DNA of 64,000 bases from assembly GCA_018873245.2 (NCBI GenBank), contig JAEMBT020000006.1, positions 12,346,387 to 12,410,386 on the forward strand. Reading direction: 5' to 3'. Below the pieces are notes generated by a model that made no database searches, was not told the DNA's origin, and worked only from the letters and a program-made list of their open reading frames with translations. This document shows positions 60,200 to 64,000 of this stretch, in pieces (the stretch's first letter is position 1; each line of letters starts with the position of its first letter). A program made the translations under genes and the position numbers. The stretch is from Archegozetes longisetosus (taxonomy: Eukaryota; Arthropoda; Arachnida; Sarcoptiformes; Trhypochthoniidae).

Positions 60200-60954
60200 A
60201 GAAAGAGTTCAAGTTTTTAGGTCAGAAATTGAATCGTTATTAATCAAATTTGTTAAAGATACTTATCTCTGAACTCTCATCATAATTAATACGTTTAGCT
60301 TATGAGAAAGTTTTACCGATTTCACGTAACAAACTTTTAGATATTTGAAAGCTTGTAATAAACATACCTAAATCCGATTCTAAATTTTACGAAACTTTAT
60401 ATTCTTTAGAAACAGCGCCTATTTCTAAAACACAAAATTTTTTATGATAAATTTGAAAAATCTAGTAAAAAGACAACAGAATCTGTCAAAAAAGAAAACC
60501 AAATAAAAAATATTTAAATAAGTCATCAGTTTAATAATCTTTGATTTACGTAAATATTGAAGAAAATGAATTGCAGAGACTTGTATAGATAAAAACTTTT
60601 CATTTTTTTTCTAAGAATAAAACTTATGTTAAATGTGAAGTGTATTGATTTAACTTAAAACAAGTTCATTATGTCAACTTTTGAAACAGGATTTTATCAA
60701 TGATTCGCCGGTTTAAAAAATATTTTGCGATAAGTTTTAATATTGAATTGAAGGACATATTACTAATGATTTCTTATTTAACAGAAGAGAAATTGCAAAT
60801 TAGTTAAGCCCTTTAACGAGCTTTATAAAGGAGCTCTTACTCTTCGACTAAAGCCTTCAATAGCTGTGACGAAATATGTTTTTTAATCTTGTATATTTAT
60901 TTAGAAATAGTTTTACGCAGTGGCTCTTTTAGCTCTAATTAATGCCTAAAGAGC
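60200..60954. other. Gene-free stretch before ADH3 flank
   Basis: AT-rich; nothing recognised. Confidence 0.45.
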
Positions 60955-61125
60955 TTTGATCTATATTTTCATCTAAGAATCGACAAAATTGTTATAAATA
61001 ATTTCACTCATTGATCAATATGTAAGACGTTTTTAATCTAAGTGTAAAACATTGAACTGTGTTATTTTATAAAACTATTAATCCTTGAACCGAACTATAT
61101 TTTCACATTCAATACTGTATTTTAA

Positions 61126-62358
61126 CTAATATTCAACAATAGCGCGAATTAATTTTCCTGATTGTAACAGATCGAAAGCCTCATTAATTTGATCCAATTT
61201 GAATCGATGACTGATCAACGAGTCGACCTTAAGTTCTCCTTTCACGTACTTATCCACTAAATTAATCACTGCTTTACGAGGTTTTAGACTTCCAAACATC
61301 CCACCACTTATTTTCTGACCAGTTATGAGATTCATAACTGGAACTTCAATTCTCGAACCTTTAGGCGGAAGACCAACAGAAGTCAAAGTTCCCCATGGGG
61401 TTAATAACTGAATAGCTGTATTAAGTACTTCTTTATTTCCAACACAATCAAACGCATAATCTATTCCTCCGTCTTTGCTGAATATCTCTGAAAGCGGTTT
61501 ATCTATCAGTACATAATTATTAGATCAAATTTGGATTATATCTTGGTTATTGAATACCTAAGTCTTTTGGATTGAGTAACTCAGTGCAGCCCAACTCAGC
61601 TGCCAGAGCAAACTTATCAGGATTTGTGTCAATACCAATTATTCTTCTAGCTTTGGCTTCTTTACATGCCATAACTGTTGACAACCCAACAGCTCCGAGT
61701 CCCCAAACAGCACACGACGCTCCTGGATGCATTTGAGCGATATTTGTCACACTTCCGTAACCAGTGCCAACCGCACAGCCAATTATGCAGGAATTTATTA
61801 GATTCGCTTCAGGATTGATCTCGAATAAAAAAGAACAGTTTTCAAATATTTCTAAATAATATAATCGATGTATACCTTAGCTATTTGTGTTTCACGAATA
61901 ACGGAATATTCTGAGAAAGAACTGATTCCAAACAATGATAGCAAAGGTTTACCCTCGAAATGCATTCTTGAATCTCCGTCAGAGTGATACAGAGTTGTTA
62001 TGTAGTTATCACTTAAACACATATTGGTTCTTGGATTATCAACGCAGAGATGACATTTTTCACAATTGGGCATATATAGTGGTATCACATGATCGCCGAC
62101 TTCAACAGAAGTGACTCCTTCTCCAACAGATTCCACTATACCCGCACCTTCATGACCGAGCACTATTGGATTATTATTCAGTGGCAGATCAAAGTCAGTG
62201 CTATGACCCAATATGCTGTGTGCGTCTGTCGCACAAATTCCAGCTGAAACCATACGAACGCGTACTTCGCCAGCTTTTGGTGGATCTACTGTTACGTTCT
62301 CAACGGTGAGCGGTTGTCCTTCTCTCCATAAAATAGCTGCGCGACATTTAATCACTTC
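61126..62358 (-). CDS. Zinc-dependent medium-chain alcohol dehydrogenase, copy 3
   Basis: This is an NAD-dependent zinc alcohol dehydrogenase, the inverted paralogue of copy 1. Minus-strand exons are 62358/62355-61876, 61819-61558 and 61502-61126, exactly the exon lengths of copy 1 (480, 262, 377), with introns of 56 and 55 bp at the same places. Zinc ligands (GICATDAH, GHEG, IIGCAVG), the structural CEKCHLC loop and GLGAVG are intact, and no stop or shift is seen. Differences from copy 1 are scattered substitutions such as ILWREGQPL and DKPLSEIFSKDGG. The first short exon is tentative: a counterpart of copy 1's candidate is ATG at 62609-62592 (MLSISK) followed by GTTTGT. Flanks are also homologous to copy 1 on both sides, so the whole unit of about 1.8 kb was duplicated. 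Confidence 0.9.
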
Positions 62359-62639
62359 CTATCAATTTTTAACAGGAATATGCGCATTAATTAAAGTTAA
62401 AATTCATTTTGATTAAGATTTTACAATAATTTTGACAATATATACTAATTCTATTCAAATCATGATTTTATTTAAGATCATGTATTCAGAATCAAAAATT
62501 AAATTTGGACTAAAATTGAGGACAAAAATAAAATACTGAGAATCTTTTGTATCTAATTGTATTGAATTTACGCTGCCATTACTATACAAACTTTAGATAT
62601 GCTGAGCATGACTGTATATTTAAGTCTGATTCTGAACCA

Positions 62640-62800
62640 CTGCAAAGAGCCTTTCACCCACAGCTTCAAGTACTGTAATGACTTTTTAGCTTCACTTTGT
62701 GGAGAACCTTCTCATTAACGCCCATAGACAGCCTACTAATATATGCCTTGGACTGGGGATTCCCTAATGGCGGACTCTGAAAAGTTTCAGATGGCAGCAT
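62640..62800 (-). pseudogene. Inverted counterpart of the coding-like block upstream of ADH1
   Basis: Translates in the same frame as 1774-1958 through PSETFQSPPLGNPQSKAY and RLSMGVNEKVLHKVK. An indel then brings a stop after HYST. It supports the view that the shared block was once an exon. Protein family not recognised. Confidence 0.3.
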
Positions 62801-62829
62801 ATTAATTGTTAAAAACTATTAGAAATTAT

Positions 62830-63200
62830 TGGAAAGTAATCCACCCGTCTTCCTTTGAGGAAGACAATTCTCCTTAGAACCTTTCTATCGTCTGTCCTCT
62901 GACGGGTATCGGGAGTACAATAAGATATCGTATTTGAAAACAAGTCAGCAGAATTATAGCTAGTTTTATTTTGTTTTGTTTTCAATACTCAGCTTTTACT
63001 AGTCCTTGTTTAAATTTCGTATTATAACTCTTTTTGTATTTTTATTAAATATTATTTTAAATATTTATAATTTTATAAGAAAATACAAGATTGCAATCAA
63101 AAAAAGTTTAATACTATTGAGAATTTTTTCAAAATTATAGATAAATAATTAATTTTAGCCCTTAGTTATGCGCTTAGATTTTGAGGCCTGAGCCTAAACG
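62830..63200. other. Non-homologous stretch between duplicated blocks
   Basis: Contains a short imperfect palindrome (GTCTTCCTTTGAGGAAGAC, about 62850) and a GAGGCCTGAGCCTAAACGG motif at 63183 related to the interspersed repeat. No gene. Confidence 0.4.
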
Positions 63201-63205
63201 GCATA

Positions 63206-63860
63206 ACAATGCTATGGCACAAAAGAGCGTATGGTACCTATTTTGTTTAAAAACAATTCTAAATTGTTAGAATTCACAAATTAATCAATGAAATGATAGG
63301 GTTACCAATGATATGTCAGAGACTTCTAACATGGAAGTAAACTTTCTTCATAATAGATAAACGCATACTCTGTCGTGGAGTAAACATAAAAAATTCATTT
63401 ACTAAAACTTTCAATCAAAATAAACATTAAATGAACAACTCTTTATATATTTCACGAACAAATAATTTTCTTTTGATCGAATTAATCAATATTAAGTATT
63501 CGAACAAAGTTAAAAGTTTGTATATCGATGATAACAATTGATGTAAATCTAATAATGGTCGCAAAGATGACTTTCTATTACATACATTCACTTGTCGAAC
63601 ATTTCATATGTTAAAACGATGTACAAAAACTAAAGGCCAGGCAGTTAATGATAAACCAGGAACTAATGAATAAAACTTTACAGTATTGTCACTGGAAGCA
63701 TGAGTTCTTTATCTTTTTTTGTAGGATTTAAACTAAAGTACTGTATCAAGAATATTAATGAAGGCTTCAAACTACTTCTCATCATATAAAAGATAAAAAT
63801 TTCTGTAGTCAAATTACATCAATTATAGAGTTTCAATAGTTTAATGCAAGTGATTTAACC
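63206..63860 (+). pseudogene. Broken copy of the secreted cysteine-rich protein gene
   Basis: 63206-63240 matches the start of exon 2 of the intact gene (CAATGCTATGGCAC, GAGCGTATGG). Some 340 bases of unrelated sequence intervene. From about 63587 the exon resumes as FHMLKRCTKTKGQAVNDKPG and then stops at TAA. Two conserved cysteines are lost (TTCC to TCRT, QVC to AVN), and the GTAAGT donor has decayed to GCATGAGT. Intron sequence follows to about 63860. It is mirrored with respect to the fragment at 0.1 kb, outside the two inverted ADH copies. Confidence 0.75.
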
Positions 63861-64000
63861 AGTCAGTTTAGCAGAAAAGTGTAATATCTCTGTTTTCCTA
63901 TTCTCAGTTTAGGTTTTAGAAAACCCCTATTTTTCAAAATTATTATGAAAAGCTTCAGTTCTAGAAATAATTTTCGAGTACACACTTCATGTTCTGCGTA

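Noticed and set aside
1..64000. CRISPR arrays, bacterial operons or ribosomal RNA genes
   Set aside because: No regularly spaced repeats, polycistronic gene runs or rRNA signatures were seen. Gene structure is eukaryotic throughout.

Overview
This is an AT-rich eukaryotic window. The genes have many short introns (55-170 bp) with GT/AG borders and no operons, and cut-and-paste transposons are abundant. Gene content points to an arthropod, and a chelicerate, probably a mite, is my best inference. The reasons are a glycine-rich secreted protein with a central VV/PVIQEV-type domain, a secreted 14-cysteine protein of a kind I associate with arachnids, astacins, a PAR-motif ligand-gated anion channel and an ABCG half-transporter. 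Species cannot be fixed from the sequence alone.

Layout. 0-9 kb: decayed fragments, zinc alcohol dehydrogenase ADH copy 1 (+), a secreted cysteine-rich protein gene (-) and ADH copy 2 (+). 9-21.6 kb: an intronless SMYD-like MYND/SET gene at 11 kb, then about 9.5 kb with no gene that I can see. 21.7-31.3 kb: a gene-dense stretch holding a delta-9-type acyl-CoA desaturase (+), a Cys-loop anion channel (-), a TIS11/tristetraprolin-like CCCH protein (+) and a seven-exon multi-pass membrane protein (+). 32-34.2 kb: a frameshifted relic that may be an MFS transporter, and the glycine-rich cuticle-type gene (-). 34.2-38.8 kb: apparently gene-free, with mirrored CT/GA microsatellites. 38.8-43.3 kb: two tandem astacin metalloprotease genes (-). 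45-56 kb: a hAT-type miniature element, a complete ABCG half-transporter (-), an almost intact Tc1/mariner element with a DD36E triad, and an inverted ABCG copy (+) that has lost both its first and last exon. 56-60.2 kb: a transposon graveyard with three long foldback elements, a DD34E Tc1 relic split by one of them, and further nested inverted repeats. 61-63.9 kb: ADH copy 3 (-) and a broken copy of the secreted-protein gene (+).

The large-scale pattern is inverted duplication. ADH copies 1 and 3, with their flanks, form a roughly 1.8 kb inverted pair about 57 kb apart. Fragments of the secreted-protein gene lie outside both ADH copies in mirrored orientation. The two ABCG copies are also inverted relative to each other, with transposons between them and at the broken ends. 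I reconstructed the exon models by hand from splice signals and reading phase, and every accepted model closes in frame. Family names are from recognition of motifs, not from database searches. I found no wholly new system. The most notable features are the inverted gene-family duplications and the nested foldback transposons.
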